From positions 77,228-98,708 of the forward strand of contig NW_014577451.1 in the NCBI RefSeq assembly GCF_000485595.1: a stretch of 21,481 bases of DNA. Reading direction: 5' to 3'. Every line of letters starts with the position of its first letter. The first letter of the stretch is position 1. The notes beneath the pieces were generated by a model that did not search any database, was not told where the DNA came from, and saw only the letters and a program-made list of their open reading frames with translations. Below, in pieces: positions 1 through 10,671 of the stretch. Both the position numbers and the translations under genes were made by a program. This DNA comes from Priapulus caudatus. Its lineage: Eukaryota > Priapulida > Priapulimorpha > Priapulimorphida > Priapulidae.

Positions 1-3000
1 CATATAAAATGTGTCATACGTGAAAGGCAGTCTTTCCTGCGAGTCTAAATTCTAAAATAGTTGATATATCGGCAGATCGTTAGTGTCCGATTTTACCCAA
101 ATTTCCTATGGTCCGTATTATAGTAGTATGAAGTTAGCCAGCACGATCTTACCCAGCGCAGCGGTACCCGCACTAGTCTAAATAATTTGAGTTCGTATGT
201 ATGTATCTATGTATGATATGTACTCTAGTAGCGTTCTATAGTCGGCCAAACCGCGCGCCACAAGCGATCTGGAATCGCAATTTGCACAGCGGCCATCCTC
301 TTATACCCGGAGTGTTGAGGTGAAAAAAACCTGCCAAACCGTCAACTCACTCGAAAATATCCGTGAAAACCCCTCATCGTCAATCTCAGCACATTTCAAG
401 CACTGACTGCACAGTCTGCCACACACAGAAAAATGACTCATCGCATCCAGCTTGCTGTATTGTGAAAGCGCGGAGAACAGCCGAACAAAACATGAGCTTA
501 ACAATCCGGATTAGAGAGTTAGCGGGTCAGTGTGCGCGCAATGCGGCGTCCTTGGTTTTCAGAGATTGAAACGCTTCAAGTGCGCGTGTACTACTCGCAT
601 GTTTAATCAAGAGCTTTGAAATTGAGACTAGTGAACCTATTCGTAACAGCTGGTCACAAAACTTTCTATTTTACGACCCATATGACTGTCGACATTACGG
701 TACCAGGAGTTTCATGCCCGGATGGCTGTTGTGGCTGGATCATAGCAAATGTCATACGTAACAATCGGTGTTTCCTACCATTGCTAGAGCGATGGACTAC
801 ACGAATTGAAATAAGCTGATAGAGATCACATAGTTATGTAGAGTATTATATAGTGAGAGCTCTTACGAATAGGCGCGTCAAAACATCACCGCTATAGACA
901 GACGCCGGTACCACGATAGAGTAGAACATTCCTTATAATTACAAATTCGCGAGCCCGAGCTCGCTTGAGCCCCTGTCTGTATAGTCTATAGAAATCATTG
1001 CCTATTCTTATGATCGTGGCTACGAATCAGCACATCACATTTACCATTTCGAAAATCACTATGAGCCTCTAACTAGATTCAGGTAGAAAAGTTCCTCACT
1101 ATTTCAATGATAGCATGCGTACTACGACGCAATCAATCGACTATTCTACCTAGACAACCATCACATCGGAACCCAAATGTGTGAGCTATACAGCGAGCAC
1201 AAGCCACACTCGCGGGCTGCTAGTCTGACTATCACACTAGACTAATATACGCAAGTCACGTTCTATTCATCCTACCATCACTGACACAACTGAGACATAG
1301 CTGTAAACGTGTGATACGAGCAACCACACCCAGCACCCATCTCGATCAGTGACGAACGCTAAAGCAATCCCTACATATATCCACCAGACATAACACGGCA
1401 AACACCATAATTTTACAGAAGAGGTTCATAAATGAAGATACTAGCCAACCCACAACCTACAAAGCGTGTTTAATATGTGAATACCACTAATCACACCCCT
1501 CGCCTAGATATTTTGGAGACGACCAAAAAACATCCCATATTCAACTGATAGTTCCAGGGTTCTAAAGTTGGGTTCTGGAGCTGGTCATATATAACAAATG
1601 TACATACGGAACAATTGATCTACCCCATGACTAATTACCTATTACACATCGAGATTCAGATGATATGTAATATTGATAGTCGAAGTGTGACCAGTATCAT
1701 CATTGTCGATTTTTTATCCAAGTTTCTAATCCATTATCTGTCCCAATTATTAGTATATGCAATTAAACAACGATTTTTACCCACAGCGACGCACAGAGGT
1801 ACCCGCAGCCTATCAAAGTATCACTATAATTCACATCGATGATACTGTAATTAGCTAGTATCTCCATGTTATAATGTATCATACTAATGTACTATGACAT
1901 ATGCATATTATATGATATGAGATGTCTGCTCGTACACGATATCTAGTAACTACTGCTAATTTAATGACACTGTTACTGTACAAGTAGACGTACCGAGTAA
2001 GTAATGTCCTCATCTATCCATGTAGTGCTCACGATGTATATGTATGTCTGTATCGCTACTATGCCGTACTGTATGAGATATTCTCATGCCTAGGATAGTG
2101 TATCATGTAGTAGCTTGCGCTATAGGTCGAGGCACAAACACCCGCAAACGACTCTGGATGAAATTCTATTACAGGCCATCTCTTATACCCGGGAGTGTTC
2201 CTAGACGAAAAAAACGCATGCTCACGGCCGCCGAGAACCGTCAAACTCACCGACAAAACCGTGAAAAAACGGAAGACCGAAATAGTCGTCAAAGACGGCG
2301 AGCGACAACTGGACGCAGCGTACATGTCGGCACACACAGAAAAATTCCGAATAGACTATTTCCTGCCATTCGCTCATCAAGCGATTTGCGTAATTGTGAA
2401 ACCCGAGAAACCGAGAGCGAAACCGAAGCACGAGGCCACAGACCTCACTTCAGAGGTTTGACAGGACCGTCAATCGTTTGTACCAGAAGCCTTCAAATGA
2501 GAAGTGCAACCATTCGACATGCGTTACGTGCCGTACTCCATACGTACGAGTGCAGAGTAGCGAGCAGGCTCTAAACAGCGATCGAACCGACCAAGAAACT
2601 GCTATCATAGCTTCACAATAAAGAAGCAACACAATAAACGAGTAGAGTTTTAGCAAGAGCGTTCCAGGTCTTTTTCAAATAAAACCTGCAAACCCATTCG
2701 TACATGCTGTCTATCAGATAACTTTATCTCACCACACACTATTATGTTCCAGGGTTCTAAGTTGGTTGTGCGTCACCATAAAGTCATAACGTGACAGTTT
2801 TTTCTCGAATGCTAAACATTGCTAGAATCATTATGCCTATCTGTCAAATGTGATGTGTCCCGATTTTTACCCAACATCACTGGAGATAGAAGGGTAATCC
2901 GATTTGAGCAGTAGCATCAATCTAAGTCAGCAAGACTTTACCAGCAGACAGCGGGTACCACGCACACTAGTTCTACATGTATAATATACTATGAGTCGAG

Positions 3001-4410
3001 GCACGTATCTATCGATATGTAGCCGAGTATCTCTCAAAGATGCACGCAAACTCGCACCAAAGCGATACTGAATGCAATTTTCACAGGGCCATCTCTATAA
3101 ATCCGGGATGTTCGAGTGCTATAAAAAAGCCTGCACAAACGACAAAACTTCACGCGCACACAACTCGTGAAGAAACACGCCTCTGGTAACTAAAGGCATC
3201 ATCGTACAATCTTCCATCACATGTCAGCACACCGACATGTACATGCGCACACACACAAAAAATCGATCACCTCATCTCATCAAGCTGCTGTATGGAAAAG
3301 CCGCGCAACCGCGAACAAAACGAGCATCAATACGCGAGATGAGTATTAGTCAAGAATGGGCGCGCGCATAATATGTCGCGAGCTGAGTGTTTAACAGTTG
3401 AAACATGTGTACTCAAGTCGCCTGTGTGCTGAGAGTGGTTACGACTGCAATGTTTATCGAGAAGTTGCTGTTGAGAGAAATAGAAGAGCAACCCAGAGCG
3501 TACATGCTGTGTAGCATATAAAAATTTTCTTAATTTACACCATATTACTTATTATGTTCCAGAGGTTTCTACGTGGAGTTGTGCTTCATCTAAAATGTCC
3601 ATACTAACCGTTTTACCATGCATTCATCTGATACACTGATTTGTAAATATTTTATAGAGACTTCACTATAGTTATGTATAAAGTATTATAAGTTGATAGG
3701 GTTAACATGCTCAATCACAATCAACGCATACAAGACCGCTAACCAAGTGAGTAAACATTCGTTTATAATTATCATAATTTACCCCACCGCTGGCCTGTCA
3801 TGTATACACTATATCTACTTTTTTATTATGCAGCTACGATTTCAGAACCATTGTACATTCGAACAGCTTATGCTCTTGCTTTCATAGAAATAATTCATTT
3901 ATATGCAATGTTCACCATGTCGCGCCACAGCATTCCTAGCATACCAATGGACACAGGCCCCACTCGCTGCCTGTCTCTATCTACCTATCAACAATTCGTT
4001 TCTATTCATTCCTACGATCGACAAGGATAGCTTGACCCCTCAACCAGTCTAAGACTGCTCCCAGCAGATCTCTACATATTCCACCAACAATAACACGCAA
4101 ACCGATTGTCCCTATTTCATAGAATGGAGTTCAAATGAAATACTGCCAACCCATACGTACATGCTGTTAAATAACTTTTCTCATGGCCACCATATTACAT
4201 TAGTCCAGGGTTCTAAGTTGGTTCTGCTTCATGTAAATGTCATACTAACATTTCCGCCATCTTATATCTTATTACACGGATTTGTAATATGATATCTTGT
4301 GGCAACTGTATATTTCGATTTTACCCAATTTCCTATTGTTTCGCAATTATTAGTAGTATGAATAGTACACGATTTACCCAGCGCAGCGGTACCCGCACTA
4401 GTGGTTATAA
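1..4410. repeat. Degenerate tandem array, blocks A-B-A-A-B-A
   Basis: The anchor ccagggttctaagttggttc, with variants, occurs at about 703, 1554, 2749, 3559 and 4205. Blocks of type A (about 1-702, 1554-2748, 2749-3558, 4205 on) share the motif gcgcagcggtacccgcacta (at 156, 1785, 2941 and 4381). All but the last also share a segment with ttatacccgg and cacacagaaaaa. Blocks of type B (703-1553 and 3559-4204) share tatagttatgta, ctattcattcctac and taacacg. Copies differ by very frequent one- to several-base indels. No intact gene is supported except the fragment at 2195-2461. Confidence 0.7.
2195..2461 (+). CDS. Unassigned open frame, weakly ionotropic-glutamate-receptor-like
   Basis: An 88-codon frame with no stop, rich in Lys, Arg and Glu. 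Residues 43-66 include MSAHTEKFRIDYFLPF followed by AICVIVKPEKP. This recalls the T-x-x-R-x-x-x-I-D-F-x-x-PF then hydrophobic strand and KP of the ligand-binding S1 lobe of ionotropic glutamate receptors. The match is by eye, and the usual Arg and Phe positions are only partly met. The frame opens further upstream to a good acceptor (attctattacag, ending 2174), so this could be an exon. The homologous parts of the other A blocks (from about 301 and 3101) are broken by many deletions. A chance frame or another protein family is possible. Confidence 0.25.
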   Translation: MFLDEKNACSRPPRTVKLTDKTVKKRKTEIVVKDGERQLDAAYMSAHTEKFRIDYFLPFAHQAICVIVKPEKPRAKPKHEATDLTSEV

Positions 4411-4661
4411 TTTTTCTGACGTAATGGTATTTCACGTGCCGATGGAAACGCTGTGATTGGCCATTGTAAAGTGTCGCGTGCACACTCGCTGGAAATTCGA
4501 ATCGATCCTCACATATTTTGTCGTCGAGGTTGCGCCGTCGATTTGTCAGCGTGTGTAGTGCATATTGCTCATGAGAACACAATAGAGTTTCTAATTTCTC
4601 TGCAAAGGCTCGTTTGTCGTTCGCGTCGGTCGCTGTCGCTGCCGTGTGTCTTGCACCAACC

Positions 4662-4700
4662 AGGCCCTAAACTAACCTCTAACCCTAGAGCCTAACCCTT
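4662..4700 (+). repeat. Degenerate telomere-like stretch
   Basis: aggccctaaactaacctcta then accctagagcctaaccct is a run of imperfect CCCTAA-like units. It lies close to where the left repeat array gives way to other sequence. The region 4411-4845 otherwise shows no supported feature. Confidence 0.5.
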
Positions 4701-4849
4701 AGTAAATATACCGTAGAAAAGAATAACAATATGGGTCCAAAAATTTATGCGTTAAATGAATAGATTTGCGTGTAATGTATAGTGGTCACGCTCTTAAATA
4801 TGTGAAAGGGCTCTGATTGGGTAAAAACGGCCATACATTACCTCGTTGA

Positions 4850-6475
4850 ATTATTCTATTTTTTCTGTCTGCGGTAAAAAATTATTATTTCCTTGTAATA
4901 CGACGGCCAACCTAGCGATTTTTCTTGTCTCTTTTCCTTTTTTTTCTTCCAATTTTTTTTTTTTGTTTTTTTTTTCTTTTTTTACATTTTTTTTTATTTC
5001 TCTTTTTTTTTTTGATCTTTTTTTTTTAGTTGGTCTTTGAATTGTTGTGCGTGGGACTCAATTTTGCCAATTTCGTTCATACTTCTTCAAGTGTTTTGCT
5101 TGAATAATCGATATTCATTTTTTGTTCTTTATTCTTGCTTTTTGTGCTATCAATCTTGTTTTTGTTTTTGTCTCCGTTATTTTTTCTTTGTGTTTTTTTT
5201 TTTTTTTTTTTTTTGGTTCCTCTTTTTTTTTTGCAATTCTTTTGTTTCTGTTTTTACACTTGCCTTGTATTTTTTTTTTATTTCTGTTTGAATAGTTTCC
5301 TGCAGATTTTTTTTTCTCATTTTTTATTCCTGTCGTTTTTTTTTTTTCATACTATTAAAAGTCGTGTTTAGTTGTATAGATTCCATGTCTTGTTTTTTAT
5401 GAGCATTATTTTTTTTTTTTTTTGGTGTTTCTCTCTTTTGTCGTTTTTACATTTTTTTTTTTTTTTCTCTGATTTTTGTTCGTTTTTTTTTTTTTCTTTC
5501 TTTTTTTTTTCGTTTTTGTATTATTCTTCTTTTTTTTTCTTCTGGCTTTTTTTTTTTTTTTTTTCGTCTCTGTTCAGTGTTTTCTTGGTTATTGTCTGTG
5601 TTCTCGCATATTTTTATCTTGCAACCTAGATTCGGGTTTGATTCGTGCTGGTGCGCGAGAACGGACTAGGTAGGGCTATTCGTTTTTGTCCGTGCATATT
5701 TATTTCTGTTTGATTTTCTGCATTATTTTTTCTTTTGTATTGTGTCTGTCCTTTTGTCGTTATTATTTTTTTCTGTTCTTTTTATGTGTTCTTGCCGTCT
5801 TGTGCATATCGTTCTTTTGGTGTTTCCTCTTTGACATTGGTTTTTCAGGTATGACAGGTCAAGGTGAGAGAATTCTTTTTGCGACTAAACGTGTAAGGCG
5901 TCTTGACCTTCTGTGTTCAAGCAAGCGGCGTCCGAATCGCTTCATTCAGGGTGTAGCGATTGTTGGTTCTGATTGTTGATTGCTCTTGTGTAGTTTTTGA
6001 TTAGTTGTTGTTTTATTGTTCTGTTTTTTGATTTTCTTTTTTTTTTCTGTTTTTTGTGGTTCTTTTGTTTTTCTGTCTTGGTTCCTTTCTTTTTTTAAGC
6101 TATTTCTATTTTCTTTATATTCTCTATTTTTTTAAGCCTGGCCTAAATTGGTTTTATTTTTTTTTTATTCTTTACTGGTAGAGCTTATTTGGTGAATCGA
6201 TTTTGCTGGTTGTTTCCTTTGTTTCTGCTTCTTTTTTTTTATTATTTTTCTATTTTTTTTTTTTTTTCAGTTTTTGTTTCTTTCTATTTTTAGTTTCTCT
6301 TGTTAATATTGGTTCTATTATCTTTTTTTACTTTTGTTGTCTGTTAGTCATGGTATCATGGCTGGTTTGCCTGATTGTTCGTTTTAATTGTGTTTCAGTT
6401 ATGAATTTGATTATAATTTCCGTTTTCTATGTTTTCTGATTATTTATTTTTTTATTTATCTTTTTTTTTTTGTAG
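4850..6475. repeat. T-rich low-complexity tract
   Basis: About 1.6 kb dominated by runs of T of up to about 20, broken by single other bases. The long hydrophobic open frames here (Phe, Leu, Ser) are made by T-runs and are not genes. Less biased islands sit at about 5625-5680 and 5848-5980 and show no recognisable coding or RNA feature. Confidence 0.85.
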
Positions 6476-7384
6476 ATTTTCTCACATGATTGATTGATTA
6501 ACTAATCGATGATAATCATAGTTAATTGTGTCGTCAGCCATTCTCTCTGAGGACGGCAATTCCACTGCGCTAAAATCGTATAGATCCGGCGCGCGCCCCC
6601 CGATGAACTTGTGATTCAATACCACAAAGGCTATTTAGCGTTCAGCTTATGGTACAATGTATCGTATAAAATGCTATAGTCATTCATGATGCACTGTTCT
6701 CCTGATTATCGTTTAGACAGAGGGGTGGGGGGGGGGGGGGGGTTGCCATGGATTTACTTCCATCTCTTTCCCTGGGCAGTTCGAAGTGTTATCAACCTCC
6801 CACTTGACAGGCAAACGTGAAAAAAGCAACAAACACGCCTAACTCGATACCTACAAGACAACTCTGCAAACTCGCTCAGGTAGGTTGTAAGGGACTGCTC
6901 TGCCAATACTCAATACATACTGCGGTGGTAGTTTTTGAATATATGAGTACATTAACATAATATCAATAATTATTATATTATTATTATATATTATTAATAA
7001 GAATTAATGCTTAATGTAATCAAGCAAGTCATTGGACTCATTTTTTAAATAGATGATTGTGATGTTCTAGCATTTTTAGCCGAGGCATATGTCTAGGAAG
7101 ATGGCGATTAAGCTGTAGCAGATTCTACAGAGAATGCACGACTTTTGATTGTGCCTGGCGGACAAGGAGAAGTGCTTTCTCCAACGACGACCCACTGAAT
7201 AATATCGAGACGAGGAATAATGAAGACCTCACGAGGTATCGGACACCTGTTCTAGAGGTTGTGGCAACTGCTAATATGGCCTCCTCGTGTGAACTGATCA
7301 AATTGTAAAGTTTGCATTATCGCTGCATTTTCTGACCTTACAGCAGGGTACTCACCTAGTTTTGTCATAATGCCGCACAGCTCG
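6476..7384. other. Intergenic or intronic sequence without recognised gene
   Basis: Holds a run of 16 G (6727-6742), an AT-rich stretch near 6950-7015 and otherwise mixed sequence. No open frame with recognisable domain and no splice-flanked spectrin exon was found, although an exon before 7793 is expected. Confidence 0.6.
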
Positions 7385-7737
7385 GTCTAGGACAAGGCGG
7401 TTCTTAACCTGGGGGTGTTTTGGGGTTTCCAGGGGTCCATCACCCGGGTCATGAAGAAAAATCGTATTTAATTTTATATAATTATCAGGTGCACAATTTT
7501 TTGTTCCTCACTCCGACTCACATAAATTTGGTGTCCCCAAAGCACTTGCCCGAAATTTTTTTAATCGCCTGAATGCCTGGAAAGCAATTTCAGGCCAATC
7601 CATTGACTAGATTGGCAGATCATGTTTCCATAAATTGGCTGTTTTTTTTACATTTTTGTTTCGGGGGTCACGGTACTGACCAAGAATGTCTGATCGGGTC
7701 GTGGGGCCAAAAAGGTTAAGAGCCACTGTGTCTAGGA
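7385..7737 (+). mobile_element. Non-autonomous hAT-type element with 8-bp target duplication
   Basis: The octamer GTCTAGGA occurs at 7385-7392 and again at 7730-7737. The element between (337 bp) begins caaggcggttcttaacct and ends aggttaagagccactgt, imperfect inverted repeats of the CAG-GGTTCTTAACC type found in hAT transposons. An 8-bp target duplication is the hAT hallmark. There is no transposase frame. It ends 55 bp before the acceptor of exon 1. Confidence 0.85.
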
Positions 7738-7792
7738 GCTATGCAGCTGCTAGATGGTTTCTCAGTGTGAGCGTATGTTGGCACTCTTGCAG

Positions 7793-7983
7793 AAGCTACT
7801 CACGGACCTGGCAGCCAATAGCGGCCGACCCGACCAGATCAACAAGATAGCCGAAGATATCTTAGTGACCAGTCACACGATCAAGGAGCCGGTCAAGAAG
7901 CGGCAGAAGGAGATCAATGACCGGTGGAAGAATCTGAACAAGCTTCGTCTAGCAAAGGAGAAATCGCTCGAGGGTGCATCCAG
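7793..7983 (+). CDS. Beta-H spectrin exon 1 of window: helices B-C of a spectrin repeat
   Basis: The exon reads KLLTDLAANSGRPDQ to KSLEGAS and ends with two bases of a split codon (phase 2). The acceptor is ctcttgcag before AAG and the donor is CAG followed by gtgaat. The open frame runs 39 bp further upstream to 7754. I start the exon at 7793 because four other junctions of this gene fall at the same place in the repeat, directly after a KHQ-like motif. The segment has the NDRWKNL helix C core and the tail of one repeat, then the first residue of the next. The exon that should encode helix A and the KHQ motif of this first repeat is not seen upstream in the window. Confidence 0.8.
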
Positions 7984-8546
7984 GTGAATCGAAGTTTCTG
8001 CTCACATTCGGTACTAACTGTGAGGATGGTTGCTCCGTGTGATATCTGCTGTGATATCTGCTGTGATATCTGGTAAACTCCTGTTAACCATTCTGCATTA
8101 TCGAGGAATATGTTCTGTAGCCTCCCATTCAAACTGGCGATGGCGTGTTTCTTATTGATCTATTACTTGTGCCTTTTGTGTATCATTGAGTGTTGTTTTC
8201 ATCATCACGATATGTGTGCAATTTTTGTGATCGCTGGTGCTCAAGCAACATTTATACATGGTCCATTGTACACTACAGCTCTCAATAACGTTTTTGGCAT
8301 CCCGGAATCGATATTTCCACATTCAATTTCCACAGTTAAACATGACTGGTTTCAATGCGAAGATCGATTGCACAGTTCAGAAATGTAATACCAAACCCAT
8401 GTCATCGGTTAGACTATTGAATCACATGGGGATAGGTCAGAGTCGATTGTCCAACCCACCGACTCGTGATAACAATGTCCTGCCAGAAACGTCTGTTGTT
8501 TTTTACTATTTTTGTATTAATCATGTTTACTTGTATTTATAATATA

Positions 8547-8579
<33 letters not shown>

Positions 8580-8689
8580 ATATATATATATAATATATAC
8601 ATAAATATATTATATATTATATACTATTACACCACTGCTATTGTATCTATTTGCCGCGTCACTAAATCGCGTGTTTCTTCGCCCTGCAG
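7984..8689 (+). repeat. Intron 1: 12-bp triplet repeat and TA microsatellite
   Basis: The unit tgtgatatctgc occurs three times at about 8037-8073. A long TA-rich microsatellite runs 8537-8630. The acceptor follows at 8688-8689. Nothing else is recognised. Confidence 0.8.
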
Positions 8690-8886
8690 TCTGGATCTGT
8701 TCGATCGTAAGTGCGCGGACACGATGACGCGGATCGACGAGAAGTCTGCGGCGGGCTCGACGATACCATGGACACGGGCAGGAGCCTGCAGGCGGTGCGC
8801 TCGCTGCAGAAGCAACACGAGAACATCGCGCGCGAACTCAGACCCGTGCAGGACGAGATGAAGAAAATCGGCCTGTTGTCTGCGAC
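8690..8886 (+). CDS. Beta-H spectrin exon 2: helix A-B, with a one-base frameshift
   Basis: Acceptor cgccctgcag; the donor gtacgt starts at 8887. The first part reads SLDLFDRKCADTMTRIDEKS in one frame. Homology then continues in the -1 frame as LDDTMDTGRSLQAVRSLQKQ and KKIGLLSA. The change falls between about 8747 and 8758 in a GC-rich stretch (gcggcgggctcg), and one added base restores the frame. Without that base the exon reads on in the wrong frame to a premature stop. The rest of the gene is intact, so a sequencing or assembly deletion is the simplest cause, but a true allele defect cannot be ruled out. A second donor at 8891 would leave phase 0. I prefer 8887 because it gives AT-VQSAYPEQ, a usual helix B-C sequence, with the acceptor chosen for exon 3. 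Confidence 0.78.
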
Positions 8887-8930
8887 GTACGTACACTACA
8901 GAGAGAGAGAGAGATGGCCACATACATGCC

Positions 8931-9082
8931 GCAAATTACATACACGCGATGATTGTCTCCACTAGATTCACGTACGTGCCTGTTGTGCGAGCGATTCACA
9001 TACACGCCAAATTACATACACGCGATGATTGTCTCCACTAGATTCACGTACGCGCCTGTTGTGCGTGCGACTCACATACACC
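8931..9082 (+). repeat. 76-bp tandem duplication (intron 2)
   Basis: Two adjacent copies (8931-9006 and 9007-9082) share ttacatacacgcgatgattg and tccactagattcacgtacg with a few substitutions. The rest of intron 2 (9083-9433) has no recognised feature. Confidence 0.85.
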
Positions 9083-9433
9083 AGGGTTTCATCTCATCTG
9101 GTGGTAGCTCCGCATTGCTGCGCTCACGCGTGAAATCCGACGGTCGTCGAGATGCCGTGTAGGGGTGAGGGAGGGCAGGGTGTGCTGAGCTATGCACATA
9201 CATGCTGGTTGCTCCTTATCTGGTGGTCGTTGCGCACCGCTGCGCATCGTCACAAATGAGACGAAACAGAATTTGCTCTTTATTTTTCAGTCATCTGTCG
9301 TATAAATACGTACAGCAGTAGTTAAAAGTAGCTGTGCGTAATTGTCGAGTTGAAGAGCCGCGAGTAGAAGAGAATCGGTTTGAGCCATTCGTGAACTGAT
9401 GCGCATGCAGCTTACGTTCGTTTGCTGTTGTAG

Positions 9434-9593
9434 TGTGCAGTCAGCCTACCCAGAACAGGCCAAGCATGTCAGCACAAAGGAGGGAGAGCTGCAGAAAGCA
9501 TGGAATGCTCTCGCGGAAAAGGCTGACACGACCAAAGCTCAGATGGAAGAATCGCATGGACAAAGGATCTTCATAGCTGAAGCAGACGACCTG
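9434..9593 (+). CDS. Beta-H spectrin exon 3: helix C and start of next repeat
   Basis: Reads VQSAYPEQAKHVSTK to IAEADDL. The helix C core is LQKAWNALAEKA, followed by the linker to the next repeat (MEESHGQRIFIAEADDL). The acceptor gctgttgtag ends at 9433 and supplies the single base needed by the phase 2 donor of exon 2. A cag at 9440 is a competing acceptor that would shorten the product by two residues if paired with the 8891 donor. The donor is gtaggc and phase is 0. Length is 160 bp. Confidence 0.75.
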
Positions 9594-9748
9594 GTAGGCT
9601 AGCTGATGCAGCTTACGCATGCCCTCGTCAACTTGGATGAGCTTAGAATGTTTAGGCGACTTATTCGTGCAAAGGAGTGCCCTCTGAAAGGACGGTGCTC
9701 TGTTCAATTTTGAATTTTAGTTTTAATTATTGATGAAACTTAATTAAC

Positions 9749-9811
9749 CCCGTGAAGCCCATCCACGGACCCCAAAGGAGTCCATGGACCACAGGTTAAG
9801 AACCACCGGTT
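9749..9811 (+). mobile_element. hAT-like end fragment
   Basis: ccatggaccacaggttaaga then accaccgg is, in reverse complement, a GGTGGTTCTTAACC terminal sequence followed by the gtccatggactccttt motif common in hAT-type MITEs. I see no matching left end and no target duplication, so this is a fragment. It lies in intron 3, about 50 bp before exon 4. Confidence 0.55.
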
Positions 9812-9860
9812 TAAGAGTATGTTGTGTGGTACCTCACGCCGTGCGTGTTGTATCTTGTAG

Positions 9861-9988
9861 ATGAACTGGGCCGAGGGTGTGAAGGATCTGCTGAGGCAGG
9901 ACGAGCGAGCGTCGGACGTGGCGACGGCCGAGGACCAGCTGAAGAGACACCAGGACCTAGCAGACGACATCAAGGCTCACGAAGACAC
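9861..9988 (+). CDS. Beta-H spectrin exon 4: helix A-B of repeat 2
   Basis: Reads MNWAEGVKDLLRQDERAS to IKAHEDT. It carries the helix A tryptophan (NWAEGVKDLL), the DVATAEDQLKRHQDL segment typical of spectrin repeat helix B, and a conserved EIDAxED-like end. Acceptor tatcttgtag; donor gtacgt directly after two bases of the last codon (phase 2). The intron behind it opens straight into a TG-rich microsatellite. Confidence 0.85.
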
Positions 9989-10187
9989 GTACGTGTGTGT
10001 GTGGGGGATGTGTGTGTATGTGTGCGTGCATGGGGTGTGTGTGTGGGTGCGTGCGTGCGTGCGTGCGTGTATGTGTGTGCGTGCATGCGTGTGTGTGTGT
10101 GTGTGTGCGTGCGCGTGCGTGCGCGTGCGTGCGCACGTGTGCGTGCATGGGGTGTGTGTGTGTGCGCGCGTGCGTGCATGTGAACTT
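9989..10187 (+). repeat. TG/CG-rich microsatellite (intron 4)
   Basis: About 200 bp of degenerate TG, TGCG and GTGTGTAT units start directly at the donor of exon 4. Open frames on both strands in this stretch (Cys/Val or His/Thr repeats) are products of the microsatellite. Confidence 0.92.
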
Positions 10188-10453
10188 TGACTAGTAGTTG
10201 TTTTGAAACATGTAATCCATTTTTTGAAAACCACGCTTTCACGTTAACCCACGATCGCCACTCTTATCGACGTAATGAGANNNNNNNNNNTGTGTGTGTG
10301 TGTGTGTGCGTGTGCGTGCGTGGGGTGTGTGTGTGTGCGCGCGTGCGTGCATGTGAACTTTGACTTGTAGTTGTTTTGAAACATGTAATCCATTTTTCGA
10401 AAACCACGCTTGCACGTTAACACACGATCGCCACTCTTATTGACGTAATGAGA
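10149..10453 (+). repeat. 132-bp duplication flanking a 10-N gap
   Basis: 10149-10280 and 10322-10453 align without indels and differ at five bases that I can see. The gap of ten N is at 10281-10290. This is most simply the two alleles, or two ends of one locus, placed side by side by the assembler. A shorter degenerate echo (gccactcttaccgacg) is at about 10554-10570, and a ctacatag/cttagcta-rich stretch fills 10470-10550. Confidence 0.88.
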
Positions 10454-10671
10454 TCTAATGCGCGAATAACTAAGTCGAGGCTTAGCTACATAGGTACAAC
10501 TACTTAGCTACAGGCTACATAGACTTAACTACGAGACTTAACCTAGCTACGTTTGCCACTCTTACCGACGAGCGAAGTCGACAGTCCACATAGCAAACAG
10601 CATTGCAATACTACTGACCTGCTTCGTATTGCGTACCGCGTGACTACATAGGTCGTGTCGTTGTGCTGCAG

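Noticed and set aside
1-4410. CRISPR array or phage-like repeats
   Set aside because: Spacing is irregular (646-1195 bp), the copies are long and degenerate, and the window is eukaryotic.
4846-6439. Long Phe/Leu/Ser-rich frames resembling membrane proteins
   Set aside because: They are made by runs of T; overlapping frames show the same composition and no family motif is present.
7754-7792. ATG-like start for the first spectrin exon, giving MVSQCERMLALLQ
   Set aside because: It lies in mid-repeat, no gene start is expected there, and a good acceptor at 7792 matches the KHQ junction used elsewhere in the gene.
8887-9440. Alternative junction 8890/9441 between exons 2 and 3
   Set aside because: It keeps the frame, but the 8886/9434 junction has the stronger donor gtacgt and gives the more usual ATVQSAYP sequence.
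9824-10242. Cys/Val-rich and His/Thr-rich frames on both strands
   Set aside because: They are translations of the TG/CG microsatellite next to exon 4.
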